Shown in pieces: positions 1-8,586 of a stretch of 64,000 nt of DNA. Numbering within the stretch: position 1 is the stretch's first letter; every line of letters begins with the position of its first letter. Below the pieces are notes generated by a model. That model saw nothing but the letters and a program-made list of their open reading frames with translations. It had not been told where the DNA came from and made no database searches. A program made the position numbers and the translations under genes. The stretch is from Aliivibrio fischeri (GTDB taxonomy: Bacteria; Pseudomonadota; Gammaproteobacteria; Enterobacterales; Vibrionaceae), in the NCBI RefSeq assembly GCF_009727955.1, contig NZ_WOBR01000004.1, forward strand, positions 371,702 to 435,701. Reading direction: 5' to 3'.

Positions 1-104
1 CGGGTTTTATTTTTTTTCTTGTCGAATGATGACTTTTCTTTTTTTGAATTAAGAATTGATTTAGCTTTATTACTTAAGCTATGTTTCTCTAATTGCTTTT
101 TCAT
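1..104 (-). CDS. Partial small lysine-rich protein running off the left edge
   Basis: An open frame starts with ATG at 104 on the minus strand and stays open for 34 codons to the window edge. A good Shine-Dalgarno (GAGG) lies six bases before the ATG. The visible N-terminus begins MKKQLEKHSL and is very rich in lysine and serine, with no recognisable domain or membrane segment. It is divergent from udp. The ribosome site is the main argument that it is real; AT-rich DNA readily gives lysine-rich chance frames, so this is only a candidate. Confidence 0.4.
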   Translation of the reverse strand, partial: MKKQLEKHSLSNKAKSILNSKKEKSSFDKKKNKT

Positions 105-338
105 CCATGACCTCAAATTACAATATATAACTTATTATAAGTTAAGGATATAAGTGGATAAAAATCCAATAATTAAGAATTATAATTATAAAAATGAGAT
201 GTAAAGAAAGGTCAACTTAAACTTGTTATCAGTTGATTATATTGAACCCTCAATTACGTTTATTGAGATTGAAGATATTGTAAAGCTCTATTGGTATCGT
301 TAATCTTGATTATAAATCAATCGATATACTCTGCTTTA

Positions 339-354
339 TGTGATGCCAATCGGT
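339..354 (+). promoter_or_regulatory. Upstream CRP-like half-site of udp
   Basis: TGTGA at 339-343 is followed by six bases and a weak second half. Its centre lies 52 bp upstream of the second CRP-like site (391-406). This spacing is typical of CRP/CytR-controlled nucleoside genes such as E. coli udp and cdd. The CRP assignment is inferred from motif and spacing only. Confidence 0.4.
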
Positions 355-390
355 TTTCTTTGCAAGAATGTAATATGAAAGCGTGTCATT

Positions 391-433
391 TGAGGTGTTT
401 GTCACATAAAGCTGCCATTTAATTGAGTAGAGT
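391..433 (+). promoter_or_regulatory. Proximal CRP-like site and probable -10 box of udp
   Basis: TGAGG-N6-TCACA at 391-406 matches the CRP consensus in one perfect and one partial half. A TAGAGT hexamer at 428-433 (four of six to TATAAT) would place the transcription start near 440, so the CRP site would be centred near -41.5, a class II arrangement. Between the two CRP sites lie TTGCAA (360-365) and AATGTAAT (368-375), which resemble CytR recognition octamers. Confidence 0.45.
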
Positions 434-497
434 AGCTACATCGAATCAAATATAACTAATTTAATTAACGCGACCCTACAATCGCAAGGAGCTAACC

Positions 498-1256
498 ATG
501 ACAGCAGCAGTATTCCATTTAGGCGTAACACAAGCAGATCTTCAAGGTGCAGAAATGGCGATCATCCCTGGTGATCCAGCACGTGTTCAAAAAATCGCAG
601 AGCAAATGGAAAACCCTAAATTTCTAGCAAGCCACCGTGAATACACAGTGTACCTAGCTGAGCTAGATGGCAAGAAAATTGTTGTATGTTCTACAGGTAT
701 TGGTGGTCCATCGACTTCTATTGCTGTTGAAGAGCTAGCGCAATTGGGTGTTCGTACTTTCCTACGTGTAGGTACTACAGGTGCAATCCAACCGCATGTA
801 AATGTGGGTGATATGATTGTAACTACTGGTTCTGTTCGTTTAGATGGTGCAAGTCTACACTTTGCTCCAATGGAGTTCCCAGCCGTTGCTGACTTTGATG
901 TTGCAACAGCAATGCGTAAAGCGGTTGTTGATCAAGGTGCTACTGTACATACAGGCGTTACGGCATCAAGTGATACTTTCTACCCAGGTCAAGAGCGTTA
1001 CGATACCTTCTCAGGTCGTGTTGTTAAGCGTTTCCAAGGTTCTATGCAAGAGTGGCAAGACATGGGCGTATTAAACTTTGAAATGGAATCAGCAACATTA
1101 TTAACTATGTGTGCAAGTTCTGGTTTACGTGCAGGTTGTGTTGCGGGTGTAATTATCAACCGTACTCAAAAAGAGATCCCAGATCACGCAACGCTAAAAG
1201 AAACAGAAGCGCGTTCAATTAAAGTGGTAATTGAAGCTGCTCGAAATCTTCTATAA
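498..1256 (+). CDS. udp: Uridine phosphorylase
   Basis: Cytoplasmic enzyme of pyrimidine nucleoside salvage that splits uridine with phosphate into uracil and ribose-1-phosphate. The 252-residue length equals the family norm. Family features visible are the N-terminal phosphate-binding IPGDPARV (about 23-30), the central GIGGPS segment, RVGTTGAI (about 90-97) and the FEMES motif near 195 that contacts ribose. AAGGAG lies seven bases before the ATG. It is monocistronic: a strong terminator follows at once and the promoter region carries two CRP-like sites, so cAMP-CRP activation with CytR repression is likely, as in E. coli. cdd, from the same pathway, lies at the other end of the window. Identification is secure. 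Confidence 0.97.
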   Translation: MTAAVFHLGVTQADLQGAEMAIIPGDPARVQKIAEQMENPKFLASHREYTVYLAELDGKKIVVCSTGIGGPSTSIAVEELAQLGVRTFLRVGTTGAIQPHVNVGDMIVTTGSVRLDGASLHFAPMEFPAVADFDVATAMRKAVVDQGATVHTGVTASSDTFYPGQERYDTFSGRVVKRFQGSMQEWQDMGVLNFEMESATLLTMCASSGLRAGCVAGVIINRTQKEIPDHATLKETEARSIKVVIEAARNLL

Positions 1257-1282
1257 TAGGAAGAGTACAAAGAAATATAGAG

Positions 1283-1318
1283 TGCCGCTGATTTATAGAG
1301 AATCAGCGGCATTTTTTA
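1283..1318 (+). terminator. Rho-independent terminator of udp
   Basis: A perfect 11-bp stem (TGCCGCTGATT with its complement at 1301-1311), a 7-base loop and a T run at 1312-1317. Confidence 0.9.
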
Positions 1319-1336
1319 TATGAATTGAAAAGCATT

Positions 1337-1362
1337 AAAAAGGCCCACAACAGGGCCTTTTT
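1337..1362 (-). terminator. Terminator of the CARF-nuclease gene, bidirectional
   Basis: AAAAAGGCCC and GGGCCTTTTT form a 10-bp stem around a 6-base loop. The A/T flanks allow it to act on both strands; it lies just past the minus-strand gene ending at 1393. Confidence 0.85.
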
Positions 1363-1392
1363 AGTATCAGAGAGGATCTTAATCGAAAAATA

Positions 1393-2544
1393 TTAATGAC
1401 CACCGGCCGCTAAGAACCAGTTAAGAAGGTGTTTTTTAAGATCGCCTAATTCATCAGGGCCGATAATCGCCAAACCTAAGTCTTGTGCGCGCATAATGTC
1501 GTTATTGCGTAGAGGACGGAAGCTAACAAGCATTGCACGAGCTTGCAGTCCACCAAGTAAATCACGTAATGATTCTAATTTGTATAGCGTATCATCACCA
1601 TCATCACGCATACCTTTGGTTTTACATTCAATGATATGCAGTTTGTTATTCACGATACTAACCACATCAAGTTCATTGCGAACGTCTTTTTCACCTATTT
1701 CACGATGCACTTGAACATTTAACGAGTGGTCTTGCAGTGTTGGTAAATATTGTTGAATATCGACAACGGTATTGTGAACCAATATTTCAAGCCATTCCCC
1801 ATTAGCTAAACGACGAGCTTCTTCACAATCGAATGTTAATATGCCGTTTTCATAGGTAGCTAACCCTGTTTCTACAAGGTCAGTTAGTAGCATATTAAGT
1901 TCTTTATAGCTCTGTTGTTTCTCTGTTACTTCAACATCTAAACGTTGTTCTTTACGACAGGTGGTTGCTAAGTAGTTTAATGTTGCAAGACCTGGGCCTA
2001 ATTCTAATGCATTGCTTGCCCAGCGTTGACATAGTTCTCTTAAGCGCTTATCGATACTTTCTGGTAATTCAGTTTCTGAAAACTCACAGCGAGCCCCAAA
2101 AATAGCAAGATAATCACTCAAGCGAATATTATCAGCAACGTGTTTTTGTTTGCGACCATCTGGGTATAACCAGCATAATTTGTCACTGTATGGCTCTACA
2201 ACAAAGATTGGCCAATGATATGAACGGAACACTTCATAAGCAGAAAGAAGGCGGTGACGAAGACCACAACTTGCATTTAATTTGATGTCACTAAAGTGAA
2301 GTTTCATTTCAGCAGCAAGTGCTTGCAATGATTGCTTGATTGCGTGGGTATCAACAATATTAGGGATTTCAAAAAAATCAGAACTGATCCCTTTATACTT
2401 TAGAATTGACTCCAGTCGATGGAACATCTCTTTTTGAGTTTCATCGCCGATAAATACCATGTGTTCCCCTTTAACAGATAAATCTAAAAGGGGGGTGATA
2501 AGACGTACGGGGTCTTGATCTAAAATGCCAACATGCGTAATCAT
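1393..2544 (-). CDS. CARF-domain PD-(D/E)XK nuclease, DUF1887 / Card1-Can2-like, VC1899 type
   Basis: A 383-residue protein with an N-terminal Rossmann-like CARF domain (about 1-145, opening MITHVGILDQDPVRLITPLL), a middle helical/winged region (about 150-260) and a C-terminal PD-(D/E)XK nuclease domain. The nuclease core is visible as D293 in ELDVV and E306-x-K308 in IIECKTKG. The architecture matches DUF1887 proteins, including V. cholerae VC1899 and the type III CRISPR accessory nucleases Card1/Can2, which are activated by cyclic oligoadenylate (family knowledge). No cas gene or CRISPR array lies in the window, so its ligand, if any, is unknown. It is monocistronic between two terminator-bounded genes. 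A core-genome housekeeping role is equally possible. Confidence 0.85.
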   Translation of the reverse strand: MITHVGILDQDPVRLITPLLDLSVKGEHMVFIGDETQKEMFHRLESILKYKGISSDFFEIPNIVDTHAIKQSLQALAAEMKLHFSDIKLNASCGLRHRLLSAYEVFRSYHWPIFVVEPYSDKLCWLYPDGRKQKHVADNIRLSDYLAIFGARCEFSETELPESIDKRLRELCQRWASNALELGPGLATLNYLATTCRKEQRLDVEVTEKQQSYKELNMLLTDLVETGLATYENGILTFDCEEARRLANGEWLEILVHNTVVDIQQYLPTLQDHSLNVQVHREIGEKDVRNELDVVSIVNNKLHIIECKTKGMRDDGDDTLYKLESLRDLLGGLQARAMLVSFRPLRNNDIMRAQDLGLAIIGPDELGDLKKHLLNWFLAAGGH

Positions 2545-2760
2545 TTAATAATCCTTGTAATAGCGATTACACATAAATGGAAGCAAGAAGGCATGTGTAA
2601 TCTTTCGTTATATTTGTGGTTTTGAATAATTTTGACTATTCAATACTACTGTTATGAGGGGGGGGATGATAAAAATCAAGCTATTGTTAGATATTCTTAT
2701 TTGGGCTTAATAAAAAAAGACGATAGAATAGAGCCACATGCCTTACTATAGAAAGAGTTT

Positions 2761-3234
2761 ATGAGCTATTTACCTTTAGATGAATACAATCGCAAGTGGA
2801 TTTTTACTCATCAATCAATGCCGCTTGATGATGCCTTGCTACCATTAATTAAACCATTCACTCAAGCAAAATCAGCTCAAGTTTGGAATGACTTTATCAG
2901 CAGCAATAGCCCAACCGCGGATCATTTTGGCTCGAAAGAGTGGCCAATGAAGAAAAGTTCGTGGACAAATGAAATTGATTGGCAACATCGTTGGGACAGC
3001 GATAATGAATCATTACCTGAAGAAGTGTTGGAATTTATCGATTGGTCTGATGAAGTAACCGTTTATTTTTGTTATGAGAAATATAACTTAATTGAAACTT
3101 CATGGGGAACGTTCAAGAAAACATGGAAGAACTTCTTATTTTATGATGACTTACCATTATTAATTGGTAAGAAAAAATCACAAGTCTTATGGTTTAACTC
3201 TAAAGGCAAAGTGAAATTAGGAACAAGAAGTTAG
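2761..3234 (+). CDS. DUF2947-like cytoplasmic protein
   Basis: A 157-residue soluble acidic/aromatic protein with many tryptophans (WPMKKSSW, DWQHRWDSD, DWSDEV, SWGTFKKTWKNF). It has no signal peptide, membrane segment or known catalytic motif. I recognise it as resembling the small Vibrio family DUF2947, whose function is unknown. The Shine-Dalgarno is weak (GAAAGAG before the ATG). It has its own intergenic region, which includes an unusual run of eight G at 2658-2665, and ends at a bidirectional terminator. No function can be assigned. Confidence 0.7.
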   Translation: MSYLPLDEYNRKWIFTHQSMPLDDALLPLIKPFTQAKSAQVWNDFISSNSPTADHFGSKEWPMKKSSWTNEIDWQHRWDSDNESLPEEVLEFIDWSDEVTVYFCYEKYNLIETSWGTFKKTWKNFLFYDDLPLLIGKKKSQVLWFNSKGKVKLGTRS

Positions 3235-3260
3235 CTTAGATTCGCCATTTTATGTAAAAG

Positions 3261-3292
3261 AAAAGCTCATTGTGAAAGCAATGAGCTTTTTT
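3261..3292. terminator. Bidirectional terminator between convergent genes
   Basis: AAAAGCTCATTG pairs with CAATGAGCTTTT around a 6-base loop, with A and T runs outside. It serves the gene ending at 3234 (+) and the gene ending at 3298 (-). Confidence 0.85.
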
Positions 3293-3297
3293 ATATG

Positions 3298-3600
3298 TCA
3301 TACCCGATTAATTGAAATTATGTGTTCGGGAGCGTGAATTTCAAGATAATGAGAAAAGCTATCTAGTTCATGCTTTAAGTTTTCGGTGTCGGCTTTATTT
3401 AAATGGATGATAAAACGTTGAAACTCATTGATATCCAATATCTGTTTATTATACATAATCCATTCAATAATCAGCTCTTGTGGAACAGAGGCGATATCAC
3501 TTAACCTCTTAGCTGCATTGCGTAACTCTCGAGTACCGAAACGGGACCAACCAACAAAATAAAGTAACACTATGATCGCCAACATGGCGCTTTCAATCAT
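3298..3600 (-). CDS. Small single-pass membrane protein of unknown function
   Basis: About 100 residues. An N-terminal hydrophobic helix (MIESAMLAIIVLLYFVGWSRF) is followed by a charged helical cytoplasmic part (RELRNAAKRLSDIA..., NLKHELDSFSHYLEI). The longest frame would start at a TTG at 3615, but ATG at 3600 has AAGG eight bases upstream, so I prefer it. I do not recognise the family. It is alone in its transcription unit; the C-terminal half looks like a helical interaction module. Confidence 0.6.
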   Translation of the reverse strand: MIESAMLAIIVLLYFVGWSRFGTRELRNAAKRLSDIASVPQELIIEWIMYNKQILDINEFQRFIIHLNKADTENLKHELDSFSHYLEIHAPEHIISINRV

Positions 3601-3674
3601 AAAAGTTACCTTCAAAATGTGATGATTTCAGTATACTTGAATCAAATGTAATTAGAAGAAGAATAAGATGATGT

Positions 3675-3706
3675 TTGCACACCTTTGACAGTGGTGTGCA
3701 ATTTTT
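3675..3706 (+). repeat. Perfect hairpin between two minus-strand genes
   Basis: TTGCACACC and GGTGTGCAA form a 9-bp perfect stem around a 9-base loop. The T run (3702-3706) lies on the plus side, although both neighbouring genes are on the minus strand. It may be a terminator for antisense transcription or an operator upstream of the gene starting at 3600. Confidence 0.5.
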
Positions 3707-3760
3707 CATCAGAGGTATTCATTTCTCGTATAACTAATTAAAGCATTAATGAGAATCTGT

Positions 3761-6577
3761 CTAATTAATTAAACGTAAGCCTGCGGGTAATGCGTCACCA
3801 AATAAGCGTTTAGAGTCTGCTTCTGTCAATGCTTGTTGACTTGAGACCAGTTCAATCCAACTTTGTGGGCAGCGTTCCTTTTTCAATTTATCAATGATCT
3901 TTTCTCGATAATCATCCGATACATCGAGGGTTCTATCACCGGTTAAGCGAGCCATCATTACTGCGGCAAAACCAGCCATTGGCTGTTCTTTCCAATCCTG
4001 CTCTAATAATGTTGGTAGCCATTGAGATATTTGGCTTGGCGGCACTAAATTATGCTGACTTCCATAGAATGGTGAACGTGAACAAATTCGGCCTAATGCC
4101 CACCAATGTACTTGTGGTTGATTTCCATTTTTAGCATGACCTAATACCCAAGATGCAATCAATATTTTATCTTCTACGTCCAAATGTTCGAGTGCAGCGG
4201 CAAGTCGTACCATAGCTTCATAACTTTTGTTACTGGCTTCTTCTAATGTTTTTGGGTTGCGTAAAGAGCCAGGATGCAGGTATTTCGCCATATCAGCTAA
4301 AATGGTTTCTTGTTGCTCTTGATTTAAACCACCAGAGATCCGACGCCAGAATGTCCACCAATCGTTCCAAGATTGTTTCGATTCAAATTGAATACCTTGT
4401 TGATAGGTTTCCCATGCCTGAGATATCTTCCATTCATCAGCAGGGTAGCCAAAACCGGGACGCAAAGCGAATCCCGTCATTTTTAACCAGTTTTGTTCGT
4501 GTTTGTCAGAGCGACGACGACGTTTTTTACTATCAAGTAATGCAGTTGCAAGTTCACGAGACGTAATAAGATCCCACGATTCACGCTTACCAATTAGCTT
4601 TTCAATATTTTTATTAAAAGCTTTGATGGCATTTGGGTTTTGTTTGCTACCGCCATAAGCCTCTTTAATGCTTGCTATAGCATTAGGTAGGCGAGGGGGA
4701 AGGCTAATTTGATCCGCAAGGTTAGTGCTTTTATTAGACGCCTGATTACGTACTTCAAATTCAACCAACCAACGCTGTGAATCGTCCTCAACAGAAACAC
4801 ATTCAATTTTAATGGTTCCGACTTCTGTAAATTGGCAAGCTAAGGTGACTTCAACGCGATCTTTTTGGTTTGCGTGTAATTCTTCTTTTGATTTACTAGA
4901 TTCTAGTGTTACCACATAAGGAGGTAGGCTAACAAAACTTGGATCGGCTAATTCAGTGATCATGCCTGAGGTAGCAAGTTGATCTTTTGTCGTAGAAAGT
5001 AGATTAAAACGAACAGGTTCTCCCAAGGTTAACGAGAAACGACGACTCGTCATGCGGATCTCTTCACCTTCCTCACTGCCTTTAGCCAATAAACACAGAC
5101 CCTGAGGTTGTTTGTTTTTCTCTTCTAGCTGTAAATAGAATGAACGAGCTGAGCCTCCACCGATCTTTAATTGTGCACCATGACGTGCCTTGCCATAAGC
5201 AACTGCGCCATAAGCAACCGCTAGATCTGGATGAGGGTTTGACAGTTGAGTGACAGTGTCACCTTTCCAGTTATTAAGTAGTTGAAGAGAACGTTCAGCC
5301 AATAATGGGCTATTAAAAACACCGCCATTAAGCAGCAAACCTACAGGTATTGCACGGTCTTCGTGATTATCCAATTCAGCATCATCCCAACCTAATGCTT
5401 TTGCAGAGACTTCTTTATGATTATCTAAGAACTGAGCTAAGTGTTTACTGATAGCAGGATCAGAAGCATAAGGTAAACCAAATTCAACAACAGCAGTTTG
5501 ACGTTGATTTGGACGGTCATTAAAGTCAGTCAGTGGTAAGAATCCATCCAGTGCAATTTGATGAACTTCTTCTTTGGTCAACTCGACTTTACGACTGCCA
5601 CCTAATAATTTAGAACCAGAGCCAAGTAGGGTTATGTGGCCTGATTCGGGAGCATTAGCAGATAACAAACGCTCTTTGGTTTTACGTGTTTGTTGAATAA
5701 GCTTGGTTAACGCGGCTGCCGTCATTTTTTTACCGCTGTCTAAACGCTGTTCAGCTAAATGTGCTAAGGCTAAATCGATGTTGTCGCCGCCTAGCATTAG
5801 GTGATCACCCACACCGATACGATCAAGAGCTAATTCGTCTTTATTAAAACGCGCTTGGATTAAACTTAAATCGGTAGTGCCGCCGCCGACATCGCACACC
5901 ACCATTAACGGGATGTTCTTTAAAATGTCTTTTGCGGTGTCTTGATGATGATGGTACCAGTCGTAACATACCGCTTGTGGTTCTTCTAATAGGATGATTT
6001 TATCAAGACCAGCAAGTTTTGCTGCCTCAATCGTAAATGAGCGAGCACTTTCGTCAAAAGAGGCTGGTACTGTAACAACGACTTCTTGAAGTTCCATTGG
6101 GGCATCTGGGTGGTGATAATTCCACGATTGGCGTACATGATTTAAATAGCTTGCACTAGCAACAATAGGTGACACTTTTTCGACATCATCAGCGCCTGCC
6201 CAAGGAAGAATATCAGAGGTGCGATCAACTTTGGTATGAGATAACCAACTTTTAGCACTCACAACTTGGCGGCCTTCTACTTTTGAGCCTAATTCACGGG
6301 CCCATTCACCAATGATGGCGTTTTTTATCTCACCCTCAATCGCCTTTACATTCCATGGTAGGGTTAGATCATTTTCAGTGATCTGACTTTTTGATGCGTG
6401 GTAACGAAATGATGGAAGTAGGGGTTTACGAGCCACTTCACCCGGTCCAACCAATTGATCGATATTAAAGATTTCGATTGGGCTAGTTTCAATACCAAGA
6501 GAAATATCAGTATAAGCAACAACGGTGTGAGTAGTACCAAGATCGATACCAATTAAATAGCGATTAGAAGAACTCAT
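3761..6577 (-). CDS. Hsp70-family protein with long non-canonical C-terminus (DUF3731-type)
   Basis: A 938-residue protein whose N-terminal half is an Hsp70/actin-fold ATPase: phosphate-1 motif GIDLGTTHTVV (10-20), LLEEPQAVCYDW (196-207), phosphate-2 DVGGGTTDLSLI (229-240) and the adenosine motif GLLLNGGVFNS near 400. The C-terminal half lacks a DnaK-like substrate domain and lid. Instead it has a beta-rich region and then a long tryptophan-rich helical region (about 690-938) matching my memory of DUF3731, found at the end of such chaperone-like proteins. It lies downstream of a paralogous 606-residue Hsp70 but is separated by a terminator and a repeat, so it probably has its own promoter. 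Client and role are unknown. Confidence 0.85.
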   Translation of the reverse strand: MSSSNRYLIGIDLGTTHTVVAYTDISLGIETSPIEIFNIDQLVGPGEVARKPLLPSFRYHASKSQITENDLTLPWNVKAIEGEIKNAIIGEWARELGSKVEGRQVVSAKSWLSHTKVDRTSDILPWAGADDVEKVSPIVASASYLNHVRQSWNYHHPDAPMELQEVVVTVPASFDESARSFTIEAAKLAGLDKIILLEEPQAVCYDWYHHHQDTAKDILKNIPLMVVCDVGGGTTDLSLIQARFNKDELALDRIGVGDHLMLGGDNIDLALAHLAEQRLDSGKKMTAAALTKLIQQTRKTKERLLSANAPESGHITLLGSGSKLLGGSRKVELTKEEVHQIALDGFLPLTDFNDRPNQRQTAVVEFGLPYASDPAISKHLAQFLDNHKEVSAKALGWDDAELDNHEDRAIPVGLLLNGGVFNSPLLAERSLQLLNNWKGDTVTQLSNPHPDLAVAYGAVAYGKARHGAQLKIGGGSARSFYLQLEEKNKQPQGLCLLAKGSEEGEEIRMTSRRFSLTLGEPVRFNLLSTTKDQLATSGMITELADPSFVSLPPYVVTLESSKSKEELHANQKDRVEVTLACQFTEVGTIKIECVSVEDDSQRWLVEFEVRNQASNKSTNLADQISLPPRLPNAIASIKEAYGGSKQNPNAIKAFNKNIEKLIGKRESWDLITSRELATALLDSKKRRRRSDKHEQNWLKMTGFALRPGFGYPADEWKISQAWETYQQGIQFESKQSWNDWWTFWRRISGGLNQEQQETILADMAKYLHPGSLRNPKTLEEASNKSYEAMVRLAAALEHLDVEDKILIASWVLGHAKNGNQPQVHWWALGRICSRSPFYGSQHNLVPPSQISQWLPTLLEQDWKEQPMAGFAAVMMARLTGDRTLDVSDDYREKIIDKLKKERCPQSWIELVSSQQALTEADSKRLFGDALPAGLRLIN

Positions 6578-6614
6578 AAAAACCCCAACGTGATGTTAGT
6601 CTTGTGGCTGTTAG

Positions 6615-6661
6615 TAATACCAATTTCAATAATGATTATCTAATTAGTTACATTGGTATAA
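6615..6661. repeat. Short palindromic-ended interspersed repeat
   Basis: A 47-bp element begins TAATACCAAT and ends ATTGGTATAA, so its termini are near-perfect inverted repeats. Nineteen consecutive bases of its right half recur at 43887. It sits between the two Hsp70-like genes. It is likely a dispersed repeat family of the genome; I cannot count copies from one window. Confidence 0.55.
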
Positions 6662-6697
6662 GAAGGCAACAGCAAAAATACAAAGGATATATAGTAA

Positions 6698-6732
6698 AAG
6701 AGTTCAGCCTCCATAACGGTGACTGAACTCTT
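6698..6732 (-). terminator. Terminator of the DUF2760-Hsp70 operon
   Basis: AAGAGTTCAG and CTGAACTCTT form a perfect 10-bp inverted repeat around a 15-base loop, followed on the minus strand by CTTTTACTAT. It lies just downstream of the gene ending at 6766. Confidence 0.7.
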
Positions 6733-6765
6733 AAGATGCGTAACTAGCGAAGAATAATATTTAAA

Positions 6766-8586
6766 TTACGCTTCACGAACATCGAACTCAACGTGCCATT
6801 TCTCACCGCTGTCAGCAGCAATAGCTTCAAGATAAAGAGTACCAAGTTCAGTCACTTTAGAGGCTAAACGAACCGGTACAACCTCACCTGATGTGCGGCC
6901 TTCAGTAACTGGTAACGTCACTTGAATTGCAGGTAACTCTTCTAGCTCTTCTGGCATCCAGAAATCCAAGTGTGTACCGGCTTGGTCGTCACGACGAGTC
7001 GTTGAACCATAGAACTTAAATTGTACAGGTTGGCCAATCACTAAACCAAATTGTTGGCTAGGTACATCGGCGTGCGAACCTTCTTCCATACCAAATGGAG
7101 CAACACACAATGCCTCCATTGGTGGTTCCATTCCAGGAATTGCAGGCATAGAGCTTTCGATACCAACATAATAGCTTGATGCAATACCACCGCGGATACG
7201 AACACCTTTACCGGTACGAACAGAGCCGTAGTAAGAAGCACCAGCTGCAACAGCTAAATCAAGATCCAGACCTTCAAGCAGTTTTGCGTCTTCCGCTTCG
7301 CCATCGATTAACCACTGATTAATAATACCAAGTAGGCGCTCTGCAAGTAGGTTTGATTTTAGAACACCACCATTTAAAAGAATGGCCGTTGGTTTAATAA
7401 AATCAGATTCGTTTTGTTGACCAAAGATTTCATCAGTTGCTGCTTGTTGACGAGTCAAGAAACTAGCAAGGTGACGAGTTACCGCTGCATCTTGTGCATA
7501 AGGTAGACCCATTTGAGTTAATGCGCCACGAGCAGATTGAACAGGATGCTCAGTCACAGGAACGACAGGGAAGAAGCCTTCAACCAAAGTTTGTTGTACT
7601 TCTTCTTGAGTTAATTCAGTCTGTAGCGTACCACCTAACAATTTAGAACCACGGCTAGGAACCACAATCGGCACTGCACGTAATTCAGCATCGTTTAATA
7701 GCGCTTCTTTTGCATCACGACAGGCGTGTGTCATGACTTGAATTTGCCAAGGTTGTAGTTGTTTACCTTCTTGCGCTAGCTTCATTTTTAAACGATAAGC
7801 TAGGGCTAAATCCATGTTGTCACCACCAAGAAGGATATGATCACCTACCGCAACACGGTTTAGGCTTAAATTACCTTCTTCTTCAGTAACAGCAACTAAT
7901 GATAAATCCGTCGTACCACCACCGATATCGACAACTAAAATCACATCGCCAACCGATACTTGGTCACGCCATGAATCATCGTTATTTTTGATCCAGCTGT
8001 ATACGGCTGCTTGTGGCTCTTCTAAAAGCGTTAAGTTACGGAAACCAAGGTTATTTGCCGCTTCTGCTGTTAAATCACGCGCAGCAGGGTCAAATGATGC
8101 AGGTACTGTAATTGTAATGTCTTGTTCATTTAGAGGGTGCTCAGGATTTTGGTGATCCCATGCGTTTTGTAAATGCTCTAAATAACGTTTTGTTACTTCA
8201 AGAGGTGACGCTTTGATCACTTCTTCAGGACTGTTTAGTGGTAAGAATGCTTCACGACGGTTTACACCACCGTGACATAACCAGCTTTTTGCACTTGCAA
8301 TTAAACGAATTGGCGTTTTGCTACCAAGGTTACGGGCAATACTACCAACAATTGCGTTTGGTTTGGTTGTCCAAGGAAGGCTTGTATCACCTTCTAATAG
8401 CTCAGCTTCATGTGCTTGATACATGAAAGAAGGCAGCTGTGATTTCTCTTCAACTTGACCAGGTGCGGTTAATTGAGGAATTGGCATTACTTGAACGCTT
8501 GCGTCTTCATCATGTAAATCAACGTATGAAAGTACACAGTGAGTTGTACCTAAGTCGATACCAATGCTGTATTTAGCTTGTTCCAT
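6766..8586 (-). CDS. Hsp70-family chaperone-like ATPase, 606 aa
   Basis: An N-terminal Hsp70 ATPase domain is clear: GIDLGTTHCVLSY (9-21), TVPASFDPAARD (about 160-171), LLEEPQAAVYSW (187-198), VDIGGGTTDLSLV (219-231) and the adenosine motif AILLNGGVLKSN near 420. The C-terminal 150 residues form only a short beta-rich segment; there is no DnaK-type lid or EEVD-like tail. It is paralogous to the 938-residue protein (both share ASAKSWL, RGALTQ/VVEFGLPYA-type segments and the C-terminal beta part). Its start overlaps the stop of the upstream DUF2760 gene (TAATG), so the two are translationally coupled, suggesting that they act together, perhaps at the membrane. Client unknown. Confidence 0.85.
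   Translation of the reverse strand: MEQAKYSIGIDLGTTHCVLSYVDLHDEDASVQVMPIPQLTAPGQVEEKSQLPSFMYQAHEAELLEGDTSLPWTTKPNAIVGSIARNLGSKTPIRLIASAKSWLCHGGVNRREAFLPLNSPEEVIKASPLEVTKRYLEHLQNAWDHQNPEHPLNEQDITITVPASFDPAARDLTAEAANNLGFRNLTLLEEPQAAVYSWIKNNDDSWRDQVSVGDVILVVDIGGGTTDLSLVAVTEEEGNLSLNRVAVGDHILLGGDNMDLALAYRLKMKLAQEGKQLQPWQIQVMTHACRDAKEALLNDAELRAVPIVVPSRGSKLLGGTLQTELTQEEVQQTLVEGFFPVVPVTEHPVQSARGALTQMGLPYAQDAAVTRHLASFLTRQQAATDEIFGQQNESDFIKPTAILLNGGVLKSNLLAERLLGIINQWLIDGEAEDAKLLEGLDLDLAVAAGASYYGSVRTGKGVRIRGGIASSYYVGIESSMPAIPGMEPPMEALCVAPFGMEEGSHADVPSQQFGLVIGQPVQFKFYGSTTRRDDQAGTHLDFWMPEELEELPAIQVTLPVTEGRTSGEVVPVRLASKVTELGTLYLEAIAADSGEKWHVEFDVREA

Larger units (their letters stand above)
105..497. other. 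udp upstream region, AT-rich, regulatory
   Basis: This stretch has no convincing coding frame. Its right half (about 330-440) holds the CRP-like sites and probable promoter of udp, listed separately. Nothing recognisable is seen in 110-330, which is simply AT-rich. Confidence 0.6.

Noticed and set aside
1496..1714. 72-codon plus-strand frame opposite the CARF nuclease
   Set aside because: Antisense shadow with serine/arginine-rich composition and no ribosome site.
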